39,664 nt of DNA from positions 1 through 39,664 of the forward strand of contig CAJTLC010000023.1 of the NCBI GenBank assembly GCA_910576995.1, given 5' to 3'. This stretch comes from an uncultured Ruminococcus sp. (GTDB lineage: Bacteria; Bacillota; Clostridia; Oscillospirales; Ruminococcaceae). Below the pieces are notes generated by a model. The model saw nothing but the letters and a program-made list of their open reading frames with translations, made no database searches and was not told where the DNA came from. This document shows positions 14,900 through 24,085 of this stretch, one piece after another. The translations under genes and the position numbers were made by a program. Within the stretch, counting starts at the first letter, position 1. The number at the start of each line of letters is the position of its first letter.

Positions 14900-16122
14900 T
14901 ATTTTCTGCATACTACAGTAATATTCATATAATTATCTGACATTTCTGCAAAAATATCCCCGCCCATGGCGTTCATAAGCTGTCTGCAAATATACAATCC
15001 GAGTCCGCAGCCCTGCTTGTTTTCTGTATTCGAGCCCCTCCAGAAACTATCAAAGATATGCGGAAATTCAGTGTCAGGAAGAGTACAGCCGCTGTTTGAA
15101 ACAGTAATAAGCCTACAATCCTCCTCATCCGAAAAGCTCAGAAAGATACAATGTCCGTCGCCATATTTTACAGCATTTTCAATAATATTCTGCAAAACTT
15201 CTTCCAGCCTGTCGGAGTCTCCATAAATAAGGCAATCTATATATTCTTTTACATAAAAATCAGTTCCAACGCTTTGAAGCTTATCGGTATAATACGTTAT
15301 AATTTTTTCTATGACCTCTGATAAATAAAATTCAGCGGTATCTACTTCAAATTTCATAAAATCATTGCTAAGATTTTCAATCATCTCATTTACATATTTC
15401 TCTATTTCATCTGCTTTGGAATTGATATTTTCTGCGGCTTCTATCTGCTTACCGCCGGTATAAAGCCCCTTTGAAACAGCTTTTGAGTACAATTTTATTG
15501 CAGAAAGAGGAGTTTTTATATCATGCGACATTGAAAGCAGAAATGTCTTTTCTTTTTTGGCGCGTTCCATTTCACGCAGGCTGGATTTTTCCAACGTCTC
15601 CCTAAGCATATCGAGTCCCCATATAAATTTCCCGAAATAGCGGTTTTTATTTTCTTTAAGCGGAACTGAAAGCGCGCCTTTGGCGAGACGATACGGATAG
15701 TCGCTTAATTCTGCAAACGGCTTCATAATATTATTCCTTATATATAACAATGAAAATATAATCACAAAAAATAAAATCAGCAGTATAACATTGCAGACTA
15801 TAGGAATTTTTATATTCCTCTCACCTGCCGTATCGTCATATTCTATACGATACAATGTACCGTTCACGCTGAGTATCACATATTTATTTTCAGATCTGTA
15901 AAAATCCTCATTTGCTTTATATTCATAAATACCGAGAACAGTTTTATAATTTTCCATATTTACTTCATTTCCTGCCATAATTTCCTGTTCAATGCGATTT
16001 ATCTCTATTTTATAAAGAGCGCCGGTATCTTTTTCGCTGCCAAACATAACAAAATTCATCGCTACAGCGATCAGAAACATGATGATAGAAACAACAATAA
16101 TAAACTTGTCAAATTTTTTCAT
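14899..16122 (-). CDS. Two-component sensor histidine kinase (exporter-linked)
   Basis: The 407-residue kinase has membrane helices at about residues 7-27 and 107-128 with an extracytoplasmic region of about 80 residues between. MSHDIKTPLSAIKLY carries His200; the N box (QNIIENAVKYG), a degenerate G1 region (VSNSG) and G2 (GCGLGLYICRQL) follow. Its ATG follows immediately on the TGA of the response regulator gene. The kinase, regulator, ATPase and FtsX permease form one minus-strand operon. The extracellular loop is larger than in BceS-type kinases, so direct sensing of a ligand is possible. Confidence 0.92.
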   Translation of the reverse strand: MKKFDKFIIVVSIIMFLIAVAMNFVMFGSEKDTGALYKIEINRIEQEIMAGNEVNMENYKTVLGIYEYKANEDFYRSENKYVILSVNGTLYRIEYDDTAGERNIKIPIVCNVILLILFFVIIFSLLYIRNNIMKPFAELSDYPYRLAKGALSVPLKENKNRYFGKFIWGLDMLRETLEKSSLREMERAKKEKTFLLSMSHDIKTPLSAIKLYSKAVSKGLYTGGKQIEAAENINSKADEIEKYVNEMIENLSNDFMKFEVDTAEFYLSEVIEKIITYYTDKLQSVGTDFYVKEYIDCLIYGDSDRLEEVLQNIIENAVKYGDGHCIFLSFSDEEDCRLITVSNSGCTLPDTEFPHIFDSFWRGSNTENKQGCGLGLYICRQLMNAMGGDIFAEMSDNYMNITVVCRK

Positions 16123-16788
16123 TCAGTTACCCCAGCGGTATCCCCTGCCCCATACTGTTATAATTTTCGAGGGATTTTTGGGATCGTCTTCAATTTTCTG
16201 CCTTAGCCATTTTATATGTACTGTTAAGGTTTGCAATTCCGATTCGCTGTCCGCACCCCAAACTCTGTTAAACAGAAATTCTTTATTAAGAGTCTGCCCC
16301 TTATTTTCGATAAGCAGACGCAGAATCTCAAATTCCTTTGAAGCAACATCAACAGGAACGCCGCGTTTAGTTACGGTTTCATTGGCAATATTAAGCGAAA
16401 TATCGCCCTCCGAAATAACGTCAAGAGCAAGACGGCGTTTGAAAATCCCTTTTATTTTTGCTATCAGGATATCGATATCATATGGCTTTTCAATATAATC
16501 GTCCGCACCTGCAAGTATTCCGTTCAGCTTATCCTCTTTATCAGTTCTTGCGGTAAGCATGATAATAGGCGTGTTGTCATTCTGCCTTATTTTTCCGCAC
16601 ACTGCAAATCCATCAAGTTCCGGAAGATTTATATCAAGCAGGACAAGCCTTGCCCCGTATTTTTCATACAGCGACAAGGCTTTTTCTCCTGTTTCGGCAA
16701 TGCTGACCGTATAATTTTCCATACGCAGAAAATCGCAAAGCAGTCCGCAAAGTTCCTTATTATCTTCAACTATAAGAATATCTATCAT
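16123..16788 (-). CDS. OmpR-family response regulator (exporter-linked)
   Basis: The 221-residue protein has a receiver domain with Glu8-Asp9, phosphoacceptor Asp52 in LLDINLPELDG, and Lys in IEKPYD, then an OmpR-type winged helix (TVHIKWLRQKIE; ITVWGRGYRW). The start lies next to the stop of the ATPase gene (16790), so the genes are co-transcribed. It probably controls the operon itself; a direct repeat upstream of the permease gene is a candidate site. Confidence 0.94.
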   Translation of the reverse strand: MIDILIVEDNKELCGLLCDFLRMENYTVSIAETGEKALSLYEKYGARLVLLDINLPELDGFAVCGKIRQNDNTPIIMLTARTDKEDKLNGILAGADDYIEKPYDIDILIAKIKGIFKRRLALDVISEGDISLNIANETVTKRGVPVDVASKEFEILRLLIENKGQTLNKEFLFNRVWGADSESELQTLTVHIKWLRQKIEDDPKNPSKIITVWGRGYRWGN

Positions 16789-16789
16789 T

Positions 16790-17548
16790 TTACCAACCCA
16801 TTTCCAAAAGCCAGTTATTCAGGTCGCGCTCACGGTCGCGCAGCGAGAGTTCCCTTTTAATATTATACTCCCCTTTTATGTTTCCGTCAACTAAAAACAA
16901 AACTCTTGTACATTTTGCAGCAACTTTTGCGTCGTGAGTTACAAGCATGATCGTTGTACCGCCGCTGTTGAGCTTCGTGAGTTCATTCATAACCTCTTCG
17001 GAAGAAGCGCGGTTCAAAGCGCCTGTCGGCTCGTCGGCAAACATCATCTGCGGATTATTTATCATACTTCGGCAGATACAGGCTCTCTGAAGCTGACCGC
17101 CCGATACTTCGTTGATGTCGTTATTCATAGTGTCGATAATGCCCAGTTTTCTCATCAGATCCTGACCGCGCTGAACTGTTTCTTTTCTCGATTCCTTTAG
17201 CTTATTGGATTTTATGGCGGGAAGAATTATATTATCAAGCACCGAAAGATTCTTCATCATATACATCTGCTGAAAAATAAATCCCATATCATCAAGGCGC
17301 ATTTTTGCAAGTTCATTTTCGTTCAGCTTCGACATATTCCTGCCGCAGAATATCACTTCTCCTGCGGTCATTTTATCCATTCCTGAAACGGTATAGAGCA
17401 GCGTGGATTTTCCTGAACCGGAAGGTCCCATTACCGCAACCATTTCGCTCTCGTTTATCGTGAAACTGATATTGCGCAGAACATTATTCTGTCTTTTATT
17501 GACAATATAAGTTTTGCATAAATCTTTGACTTCAAGTATTGTTTTCAT
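16790..17548 (-). CDS. ABC transporter ATP-binding protein (MacB/BceA type)
   Basis: The 252-residue ATPase shows Walker A GPSGSGKS at residues 41-48, the Q-loop in FIFQQMYMM, signature VSGGQLQRACI, Walker B MMFADEPTGALN and switch histidine in LVTHDAK. This subfamily (LolD/MacB/BceA) pairs with FtsX-like permeases and serves antimicrobial peptide sensing, detoxification or export. Upstream in-frame ATG exists, but AGGAG selects the ATG at 17548, leaving 10 bases after the permease stop. Confidence 0.93.
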   Translation of the reverse strand: MKTILEVKDLCKTYIVNKRQNNVLRNISFTINESEMVAVMGPSGSGKSTLLYTVSGMDKMTAGEVIFCGRNMSKLNENELAKMRLDDMGFIFQQMYMMKNLSVLDNIILPAIKSNKLKESRKETVQRGQDLMRKLGIIDTMNNDINEVSGGQLQRACICRSMINNPQMMFADEPTGALNRASSEEVMNELTKLNSGGTTIMLVTHDAKVAAKCTRVLFLVDGNIKGEYNIKRELSLRDRERDLNNWLLEMGW

Positions 17549-17558
17549 ATTTTTTCTC

Positions 17559-19925
17559 CTATTCAATATTGGAAGTATCAGACGCTTTTATTGACTTCGT
17601 ATAAAGAGATGTCAGAAAAGTTCCTGCAAGCGTTGCCGATAAAATTACAAGCGGATAGATCACAAAAATTTCAATGGGGCGGATTTCGTAGCTGATACCT
17701 TCAACAGCTCCCATTATAGCAAAAAGTGGGTCTATAACAAACTTTGTAAGAGGTTTGCAGAGTAATATTGCCAGAACGGATGATACTATTCCCACTATTA
17801 AAAATCTTGCCGTATGATGTGCATAAACCGCATTATTTTTAAATCCGATAGCTTTCATGAGTGCAATTTCAGACTTCTCTTTAGAGATAAACGAACGCTC
17901 CATAAGTACGCTTATCATAACTATGATAATAAATGAAATTATCAGTACAAGATTTTTTACGTCTGTAATAACACTGTTTACTCCCGTGCAGTCCTGTACG
18001 AATTCTTCAGCGTTCCTTACTTTTTCACTGTCAAATATTTCTTTCAGCTTTTCAATTCTGCTGTCTACTTCCTTCTTGTCGGGATTATCGTCAAAGTCAA
18101 TCTGATATGACATACATCCTGTAATGCTTGAATCGGACGGTAAAACACTTTCATGAAGTCTGCCGCATTCGCCAAGCTGACACATACTCTGGAAAAGCGC
18201 CGTAACGATATAATCCTTTTCTTCGCCGTCTATGGTAAGTTGTATAGTATCACCTATTTCTGCACTGAGTTTTTCAGCGACAAGCTCGCTTAGTGCTATT
18301 TCATTGGAACAACGTGGTGGTGTTCCTTGATTGTATGGGTATTGGTCTGCACTGGTTTCATGGCAGAGCTGAAACACTATTTTAGTCTTTATATCGCCAG
18401 ACTGTACCGGAATATTATACATAGTTTCTATATGAACATCAGCAGGCATACCGTTGTCAGCTAATTTATTTTCGATTTCCTCAACAGTCTCGTCAAGCGT
18501 TTTATTACCTTTCATAACTTCTGTAATATTTTTTGTATCACTATAATATACGTTACTGTTTGTACAGCCAAAGAGGAAAATAAGCTTGTCACTGTTAAGC
18601 GTATTTGCGGTATTGGCAAGTATCATAACAAGGAGTGTACATATCGTAAATACTGTTGTAATTATGCCATACTGTTTCGGACTGCTGAGAACGTCATTAA
18701 GTGAAAGAAATCCTGTAGTTCTTAACTTGCTTTTGCTTAGATGCATAAGACTTTTTTTGTGAAAACGTTCACCTGTCTGACCGTTTCTTACTGCGTCAAT
18801 GGGTGACATCTTCTTGATTTTTGCAGTACATCTCCAGCAGAATAATAAAATTATTCCTACTACCGCAATACTGCATATAATTCCTGTCAGAACCAAGTTA
18901 TCATTACCAAGAACCATATTTTGGCTTACGCTTGCAAGCAACATATTTCCAAACGGAACACTTGCAAAATAACCAATAACTGCACCGATGACGGATATTC
19001 CAAGATATTTTACAAGATAAAGTCCACGGATGGATATATTTTTTAAGCCGATAGCTTTCATAACGCCTATTTCACGGAATTCTTCGGCAACCGTAAAGCC
19101 TATTGTAAATTTCAGAACTACAAACGATACGAGAATAAGACAAACGCTTACAATAAGCAGCATTCCTGCAACGATTATGTTTAAAGCATATGTGACTTTA
19201 AGAGTAGACAAAGGAACATCAAACATAATGTCAGTACAGTCTGTCAGCACTGACTCAAGAGCTTTAACATCATCAGTAAAAATATAATATAAACCTCCGA
19301 TATTTTCTTCCTGCGCGCTGTTGATTTCCTTTATTTTATCATAGTCATTTTGATTCATGATAAATCGGTAATTATTCATCATTTCTGTACCTAAAAATGC
19401 GTCTTTGGCTTTTCCTGCAAATTCAAATGTAAATGTTTCTTCACCAAAAGTATACTGAAATGTATCGCCCTCTTTAAGTCCTGCTTTTTCTGAAATATTT
19501 CCTGAAATGTAAACTTTACCTTCTTCAACCTCGTCTATAGTATTATTGAATTTGTCAAAATAATTGAGTTTTCTGTTGTCAACAGACATAACAATTGCAA
19601 CATTTGAAAAATCATAGAGCAATTCATCACCTCTCTTGAAATTGTCAGATGTTGAGAAAATTATTTCCTCTTTTTTAAATTCCTTTATGGAATCTTCATT
19701 TTCCAGAACACTTTTTACAGATATATCTGGATTGGCATTTTTCTCGATTATAGCATAATCGCTTATTCCTGCTTTTTCAAAGTAATAATCAAGCCCGCCC
19801 ATTACCGTCATAATATTGTTGACGCTGCTTGCCGAAAACATCGTTGACAATATCATGAACAACAGTAATATGCCGTTCATGGTCTTTTTGCGCTTAATGT
19901 CCTTTTTTAGTATTTTCAGATACAT
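17559..19925 (-). CDS. FtsX-like ABC transporter permease
   Basis: The 788-residue permease contains two FtsX-type units. Each has one leading membrane helix (about residues 12-36 and 417-440), an extracellular domain, and three further helices (about 250-375 and 645-775). This duplicated eight-helix form differs from the ten-helix BceB permeases. GGAGG seven bases upstream favours ATG at 19925 over the frame opening at 19952. It is the first gene of a four-gene operon with its ATPase and a two-component system, a layout typical of defence against, or export of, antimicrobial peptides. The substrate cannot be read from the sequence. Confidence 0.88.
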   Translation of the reverse strand: MYLKILKKDIKRKKTMNGILLLFMILSTMFSASSVNNIMTVMGGLDYYFEKAGISDYAIIEKNANPDISVKSVLENEDSIKEFKKEEIIFSTSDNFKRGDELLYDFSNVAIVMSVDNRKLNYFDKFNNTIDEVEEGKVYISGNISEKAGLKEGDTFQYTFGEETFTFEFAGKAKDAFLGTEMMNNYRFIMNQNDYDKIKEINSAQEENIGGLYYIFTDDVKALESVLTDCTDIMFDVPLSTLKVTYALNIIVAGMLLIVSVCLILVSFVVLKFTIGFTVAEEFREIGVMKAIGLKNISIRGLYLVKYLGISVIGAVIGYFASVPFGNMLLASVSQNMVLGNDNLVLTGIICSIAVVGIILLFCWRCTAKIKKMSPIDAVRNGQTGERFHKKSLMHLSKSKLRTTGFLSLNDVLSSPKQYGIITTVFTICTLLVMILANTANTLNSDKLIFLFGCTNSNVYYSDTKNITEVMKGNKTLDETVEEIENKLADNGMPADVHIETMYNIPVQSGDIKTKIVFQLCHETSADQYPYNQGTPPRCSNEIALSELVAEKLSAEIGDTIQLTIDGEEKDYIVTALFQSMCQLGECGRLHESVLPSDSSITGCMSYQIDFDDNPDKKEVDSRIEKLKEIFDSEKVRNAEEFVQDCTGVNSVITDVKNLVLIISFIIIVMISVLMERSFISKEKSEIALMKAIGFKNNAVYAHHTARFLIVGIVSSVLAILLCKPLTKFVIDPLFAIMGAVEGISYEIRPIEIFVIYPLVILSATLAGTFLTSLYTKSIKASDTSNIE

Positions 19926-19951
19926 TTTCATTCCTCCCTTTCTGTATTTCA

Positions 19952-19984
19952 ATTATAGCATAGAAATTATTAAATAATCATTAA
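19952..19984 (-). promoter_or_regulatory. Promoter and direct repeat before the FtsX/two-component operon
   Basis: On the minus strand a -10 TATAAT (19957-19952) is preceded at 17 bases by a weak -35 (TGATTA). Two 11-base direct repeats, GAAATTATTAA (19963-19973) and ATAATCATTAA (19974-19984), agree at 8 of 11 positions and cover the spacer and -35. Tandem sites with an 11-base period are what OmpR-family regulators bind, so autoregulation is plausible. Confidence 0.45.
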
Positions 19985-20081
19985 GAACCTGTTCAGGATC
20001 TTATATTTGTTTGACTATAAATTTACACACAGCGAAGACTCCTTTCAAAAAAACATTATTTTAGAACCTGTCTTCACAAGA
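19984..20081. repeat. Two tandem solo ends of the AGAACCTGT repeat family
   Basis: AGAACCTGT begins at 19984 and again at 20064, each just after a TTA-containing context. Both are followed within 60 bases by a similar segment containing TTTCAAAAAAA. No facing right ends are present, so these look like broken or tandem partial copies. They fill most of the space between the divergent FtsX and FHA operons. Confidence 0.5.
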
Positions 20082-20129
20082 TGCAGTGTGCGTCTTCTTT
20101 CAAAAAAATCTTAATATTACATTAAGCTG

Positions 20130-20158
20130 TTGCATTAACCAAAATTTTATGCTATAAT
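20130..20158 (+). promoter_or_regulatory. Promoter of the FHA/SEDS/PBP operon
   Basis: -35 TTGCAT (20130-20135) and a perfect -10 TATAAT (20153-20158) with a 17-base spacer, about 35 bases before the FHA start. Confidence 0.8.
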
Positions 20159-20199
20159 AAAATCCAAAACAAAAATTTCTCGGGAGGTACTCAAAGAAA

Positions 20200-20616
20200 A
20201 TGGATAACATAAACCTTGTGCTGTGCGCCATTGCGGCGGCAGCGCTCGATATATGCAGTCTGGTACTGATAATTACATCATACTGCGAAAAGAAAAGCGG
20301 ACGGAAAAGCTGGAGCAAGATTTCCGCAAATATGGAACTTGCCGACAATTCTTCCTCGTATGCGCTGGAATGCGACGAAATATTGATCGGCAGGCACGCT
20401 TCCGCGGACATACGGCTGCTTGATTTATCTGTTTCCCGTTATCATGCAATGCTGAACGTTACCGACGGTAAATGGACGATAACGGATACAGGCTCAAAAT
20501 CCGGCGTATATGTAAACGGAAACCTTGTTTCTAAAGCTCGTCTGCGAAACGGCGATATAATAACTCTCGGCAACAGAAAACTTATTTTCAGAAAAAGGAG
20601 GGAGCATAATGAGTAA
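20200..20616 (+). CDS. Membrane-anchored FHA-domain protein
   Basis: The 138-residue protein has one N-terminal membrane helix (about residues 5-27) and a cytoplasmic FHA domain (about 58-132) with the phosphothreonine-binding residues GRH (64-66), SRYH (79-82) and NG (107-108). It should read a phosphorylated threonine made by a Ser/Thr kinase of the PknB type. GGGAGG lies about 12 bases upstream of the ATG. It overlaps the SEDS gene by 8 bases. The same gene order (FHA, SEDS, PBP) is known from Actinobacteria, where phosphorylation controls wall growth. Confidence 0.88.
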   Translation: MDNINLVLCAIAAAALDICSLVLIITSYCEKKSGRKSWSKISANMELADNSSSYALECDEILIGRHASADIRLLDLSVSRYHAMLNVTDGKWTITDTGSKSGVYVNGNLVSKARLRNGDIITLGNRKLIFRKRREHNE

Positions 20617-21967
20617 TCCTGTTTCATACGTATTTTCGTGCATTTTCGTGCTTGTCGCCCACGGAGCAATGCTTCTGAACGTATTCTCCAACGGAAATTA
20701 CAGCGACCCGAAAGCTCCCATAATTCTTGCGGCAGCCGTTATCGGACTGGACGCGGCTTATTTCATGATCATGCCATTTTTCAAACAGCGAACCTATGCT
20801 GTGGATTTCATGCTGCTTCTTATTTTGAATATGAGCGTTATATTCCAGTCTTGTTTTGGCGAAGTTCATTTCGACGTCAAGCATTTTATCACCTGCATTT
20901 CCGCAATAGCCGCCTGTAGACTGGGATATCTGCTGTGCAGGAATCACCGCTGGATTCAGGATAAGAAGAAATTCATTTGGGCGGGAATCGGATTGCTTAT
21001 GGTGGTTATCGTCGTTTTTACCGGCAGCCGAAGCATCTGGATCGATCTGGGGTTCATCACTATCCAGCCGTCGGAATTTATTAAACCGCTTATGGTTCTC
21101 GCTTGTGCGGCGTCGATCTCCGAACAGCAGAATAAGCATAAGGTGCTTTCGTTTAATATTGTATACGAGAATATAATTCTTTTTGCAATAGTTGCCGCTG
21201 TAATATTATTGCAGTGGTGGTGCAGAGATCTGGGAAGCATCCCAACTTTCGCTTCGATCTATGCTGCGGGATTTCTTCTCAGAATTTGCTATCCTAAAGC
21301 GAAATTCTCCAAAAAAACGCTCATTATCCCATGTATCGCGATCGGCATAGCGGCGGTTATCGCTATAATTATTGCTCCCTCTTATGTAAAAGACCGACTT
21401 TTCGTGGACGTGTGGGCTGACCCGAACGGCGATGGATTCCAACAGGCTAAGGCTCTTATAGGGATCGCGGAGGGCGGCTGGTTCGGCAAAGGACCGGGAC
21501 ATGGCTCGCTTCACAACGTTTTCGCATACGACTGCGATATAGTATTCTCGTCCGTCTGCGAAGAATGGGGGCTTCTTTTCGCGCTTATGACAGTTTTAAT
21601 GCTGATAATCATCGTTGCGATGCCTCTTGTAAATCCTCCCCGTTCTTATTATCACGGAACGATGTGCGCTGGTATATGTGCGGCATTCACGATTCAGATG
21701 GCGCTGAATATTTTCGGCTCATGCAACATGATACCGTTTACGGGCGTAACTCTTCCGTTTATTTCAACCGGCGGCAGTTCAATGGCAACAAGCGGATTTA
21801 TGATAGGCATGATCGTTGCGGCTCAATCCCCCGTATTCAAGGATGTTAAGCCGAAAAAAAAGAAGAAAAATTCTGGAATTCCTCAACAGCCTATTCCCTA
21901 CAGACAGCCGCAGTACCCTCAGAGAGATCAATATTACAGAAATGAAAGCGGAGGTATGACAAGATGA
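20609..21967 (+). CDS. SEDS-family peptidoglycan polymerase (FtsW/RodA/SpoVE)
   Basis: The 452-residue membrane protein has about ten helices and the SEDS signatures GSRSIWIDLGFITIQPSEF, the extracellular GWFGKGPGHGS with the following CDIVFSSVCEEWG (its Asp aligns with the catalytic Asp of RodA/FtsW) and the late FTGVTLPFISTGGSS. It polymerises lipid II into glycan strands. The C-terminal tail (from about residue 412) is rich in Lys, Pro, Gln and Arg. GGAGGGAG precedes the start; the gene overlaps the PBP gene by four bases. Whether it serves division or elongation cannot be told here. Confidence 0.93.
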   Translation: MSNPVSYVFSCIFVLVAHGAMLLNVFSNGNYSDPKAPIILAAAVIGLDAAYFMIMPFFKQRTYAVDFMLLLILNMSVIFQSCFGEVHFDVKHFITCISAIAACRLGYLLCRNHRWIQDKKKFIWAGIGLLMVVIVVFTGSRSIWIDLGFITIQPSEFIKPLMVLACAASISEQQNKHKVLSFNIVYENIILFAIVAAVILLQWWCRDLGSIPTFASIYAAGFLLRICYPKAKFSKKTLIIPCIAIGIAAVIAIIIAPSYVKDRLFVDVWADPNGDGFQQAKALIGIAEGGWFGKGPGHGSLHNVFAYDCDIVFSSVCEEWGLLFALMTVLMLIIIVAMPLVNPPRSYYHGTMCAGICAAFTIQMALNIFGSCNMIPFTGVTLPFISTGGSSMATSGFMIGMIVAAQSPVFKDVKPKKKKKNSGIPQQPIPYRQPQYPQRDQYYRNESGGMTR

Positions 21968-23319
21968 AAAGCATAAGAAGATGTCAGCACATCGTTACAC
22001 TATTTCTGTTAATATTTATAATAGGTATCGTCGCTCTCGTGGTAAAAATCAATACGCAGGCTTCCTATTTCATGACATTTTCCGACAATTATAAACTCGG
22101 AAAAGTGTACGACCGCAGCGGAGACGTGCTTTTCGACGGTTCGGGCGGCAAGGACTATCCCGATAATTATTTTATAGATGTCGGAAATCTTATTGGCGAC
22201 GATAAAGGTCAAATGGAAAACACTCTCGTAGCGCAAAATATTGATAAGCTTAATAATTACAGCTTTTCGGCAGGTCTTGTGAAAGAGGGCGGAAAAGCCG
22301 CGATATATACTACTCTCGACCACGAAGCGAACCGTGCGGTCTACAACGCTTATGGCAGCGCGAGGGGATGCGCTGTGGCTTATAATTATAAAACGGGCGA
22401 AATACTCGTATGCACCAGTTTGCCCTCGTTAGACCCTACCAAAGGTTATGCAAATCTCGAAAATATGGAATCGGGAACTCTTCTTTCAAAAGCGTTATGC
22501 GGAACTGTTCCGGGTTCAACGCAAAAAGTTTCAACGGTTATATCCGCGCTTGAAATAATGGGACATGACAAGCTTTTCTCAAAAAGTTTTAGCTGTTCCG
22601 GCTATTTTATGAACAGTTCAGGCGGTAAGATCGACTGCCACAACAGTTCGGGACACGGAACGCAGAATATTCAGCAAGCGGTCGAAAACAGCTGTAATCC
22701 GTTCTTTGCGCAGCTTATCGAGGACAGCGATATGCCGCTGGACAAAATTATATCGAAGTACAGAAAGCTTGGCTATGCGGTAAATGACGACAAGCCTGAA
22801 TATTTTGATATAGACGGCATACAATGCGAAAAGGCGTCTACAAAACTTACCGATTCAACGGAATTCAACACGCAATGGGGCTGCATCGGTCAGGGAGCAA
22901 CTCTGGCAAGTCCTATCCAGCTTATGATGTGGCAAAGCGCTGTCGCAAGCGGCAGCGGGAAAATGACTATGCCGCATCTTATAGACCGCGTTACCGACGT
23001 TTACGGCGAAAATACAGAGGTTATGGGAACGAAATACAGCGAGAAGATCTTCAGCGAAGATACGGCTTCAACAATGAAGCAGATACTGGTTACGAACGGT
23101 GCGAATCACTACGCCGGCTCTATCCCAAATCATAGTGTGGGAATTAAAAGCGGTACGGCGCAGGTCAAGAACGGCGACGAGGAAAACGCGCTGCTTGTGG
23201 GATTTGTGGACGAACCGTCAAATCCGATAGCATTCTGCGTTCTCCTTGAAAACAAGTGGAATACGCCCGTTACTGCGGAAGGAATTCTAAATACGATGCT
23301 TGATCACATATGCGATTGA
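21964..23319 (+). CDS. Class B penicillin-binding protein (transpeptidase)
   Basis: The 451-residue protein has one N-terminal membrane helix (about residues 9-29), a short pedestal and a transpeptidase domain with the three active-site motifs: STQK (catalytic Ser185, Lys188), SCN (243-245) and KSGT (395-398). It is short for a class B enzyme, resembling PbpA of Actinobacteria. It crosslinks the strands made by the SEDS protein encoded just upstream; the four-base overlap supports fixed stoichiometry. No PASTA repeats are present. Confidence 0.92.
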   Translation: MKSIRRCQHIVTLFLLIFIIGIVALVVKINTQASYFMTFSDNYKLGKVYDRSGDVLFDGSGGKDYPDNYFIDVGNLIGDDKGQMENTLVAQNIDKLNNYSFSAGLVKEGGKAAIYTTLDHEANRAVYNAYGSARGCAVAYNYKTGEILVCTSLPSLDPTKGYANLENMESGTLLSKALCGTVPGSTQKVSTVISALEIMGHDKLFSKSFSCSGYFMNSSGGKIDCHNSSGHGTQNIQQAVENSCNPFFAQLIEDSDMPLDKIISKYRKLGYAVNDDKPEYFDIDGIQCEKASTKLTDSTEFNTQWGCIGQGATLASPIQLMMWQSAVASGSGKMTMPHLIDRVTDVYGENTEVMGTKYSEKIFSEDTASTMKQILVTNGANHYAGSIPNHSVGIKSGTAQVKNGDEENALLVGFVDEPSNPIAFCVLLENKWNTPVTAEGILNTMLDHICD

Positions 23320-23385
23320 TTTGTAAGTATTTAACAAATATAGATTGGATAATTCTACATATTCAACAAAAATAACAATAACCTA

Positions 23386-23414
23386 TTGTAAAATTCAACG
23401 AAATATGTTATAAT
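23386..23414 (+). promoter_or_regulatory. Promoter of the HPF gene
   Basis: -35 TTGTAA (23386-23391) and -10 TATAAT (23409-23414) with a 17-base spacer, about 80 bases upstream of the start codon. Confidence 0.75.
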
Positions 23415-23497
23415 ATGCTCATAAAAGCAGCACGGTCTATTTGACAATGCCGCTTATTAATCTTCCAAACGGAAGTTTACAAGGAGGACGTCAATCC

Positions 23498-24025
23498 ATG
23501 AAAACAACCATTACAGCTAAGAAAATGCAGGTTCCGCAGAATTTCAGCGAATACGCTGAATCAAAGATCAGCGCAAAACTCAGCAAGTTTTTCGGTGATG
23601 AAGCCGAAGCTAAAATCGTTATGTCCGAACTCAGGGATAAAATAATTCTTGAGCTTACAGTTAAATATAACAGCATTATTTTCCGCTCCGAGCGTACGGC
23701 TGCCGATAAAAACGACGCTCTTGACGACGCTATTGATAAGATTATCAGGCAGATTCGCAAGAATAAGACAAAAGTTGAGAAAAAACTGAAAGATTCCGCG
23801 TTCAAAGAGGCTTTTGCAGAGCCTGTTGAGGAAGTTTCCGACTACAACGTTATCAAAGAGAAGAAGTTCAAGCTTCGTCCCATGGACGTTGAAGAGGCTA
23901 TTCTCCAGATGAATATGCTTGGTCATACATTCTTCATGTTCATGAATGCGCAGACAGGAAATATCAATGTCGTTTACAAGCGCGATGACGGAAATTATGC
24001 CGTTCTTGAGCCTGATAACGACTGA
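23498..24025 (+). CDS. hpf: Ribosome hibernation-promoting factor, long form
   Basis: The 175-residue protein has the N-terminal ribosome-binding domain (residues 1-98; MKTTITAKKMQVPQNFSEYAE region) and the C-terminal dimerisation domain (from about 118; IIKEKKFKLRPMDVEEAILQM). It dimerises 70S ribosomes into inactive 100S particles during slow growth. The frame is open from 23441, but GGAGG ten bases upstream and the family N-terminus place the start at 23498. It is followed by a strong terminator, with some downstream genes perhaps reached by read-through. Confidence 0.94.
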   Translation: MKTTITAKKMQVPQNFSEYAESKISAKLSKFFGDEAEAKIVMSELRDKIILELTVKYNSIIFRSERTAADKNDALDDAIDKIIRQIRKNKTKVEKKLKDSAFKEAFAEPVEEVSDYNVIKEKKFKLRPMDVEEAILQMNMLGHTFFMFMNAQTGNINVVYKRDDGNYAVLEPDND

Positions 24026-24036
24026 TCAAAACATGA

Positions 24037-24070
24037 ATATGCAGAGTTTTTAAAACTCTGCATATTTTTA
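24037..24070 (+). terminator. Rho-independent terminator of hpf
   Basis: ATATGCAGAGTTTT pairs with AAAACTCTGCATAT across a minimal loop and is followed by TTTTAT. Confidence 0.85.
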
Positions 24071-24085
24071 TAAAGGAGAAAGACT

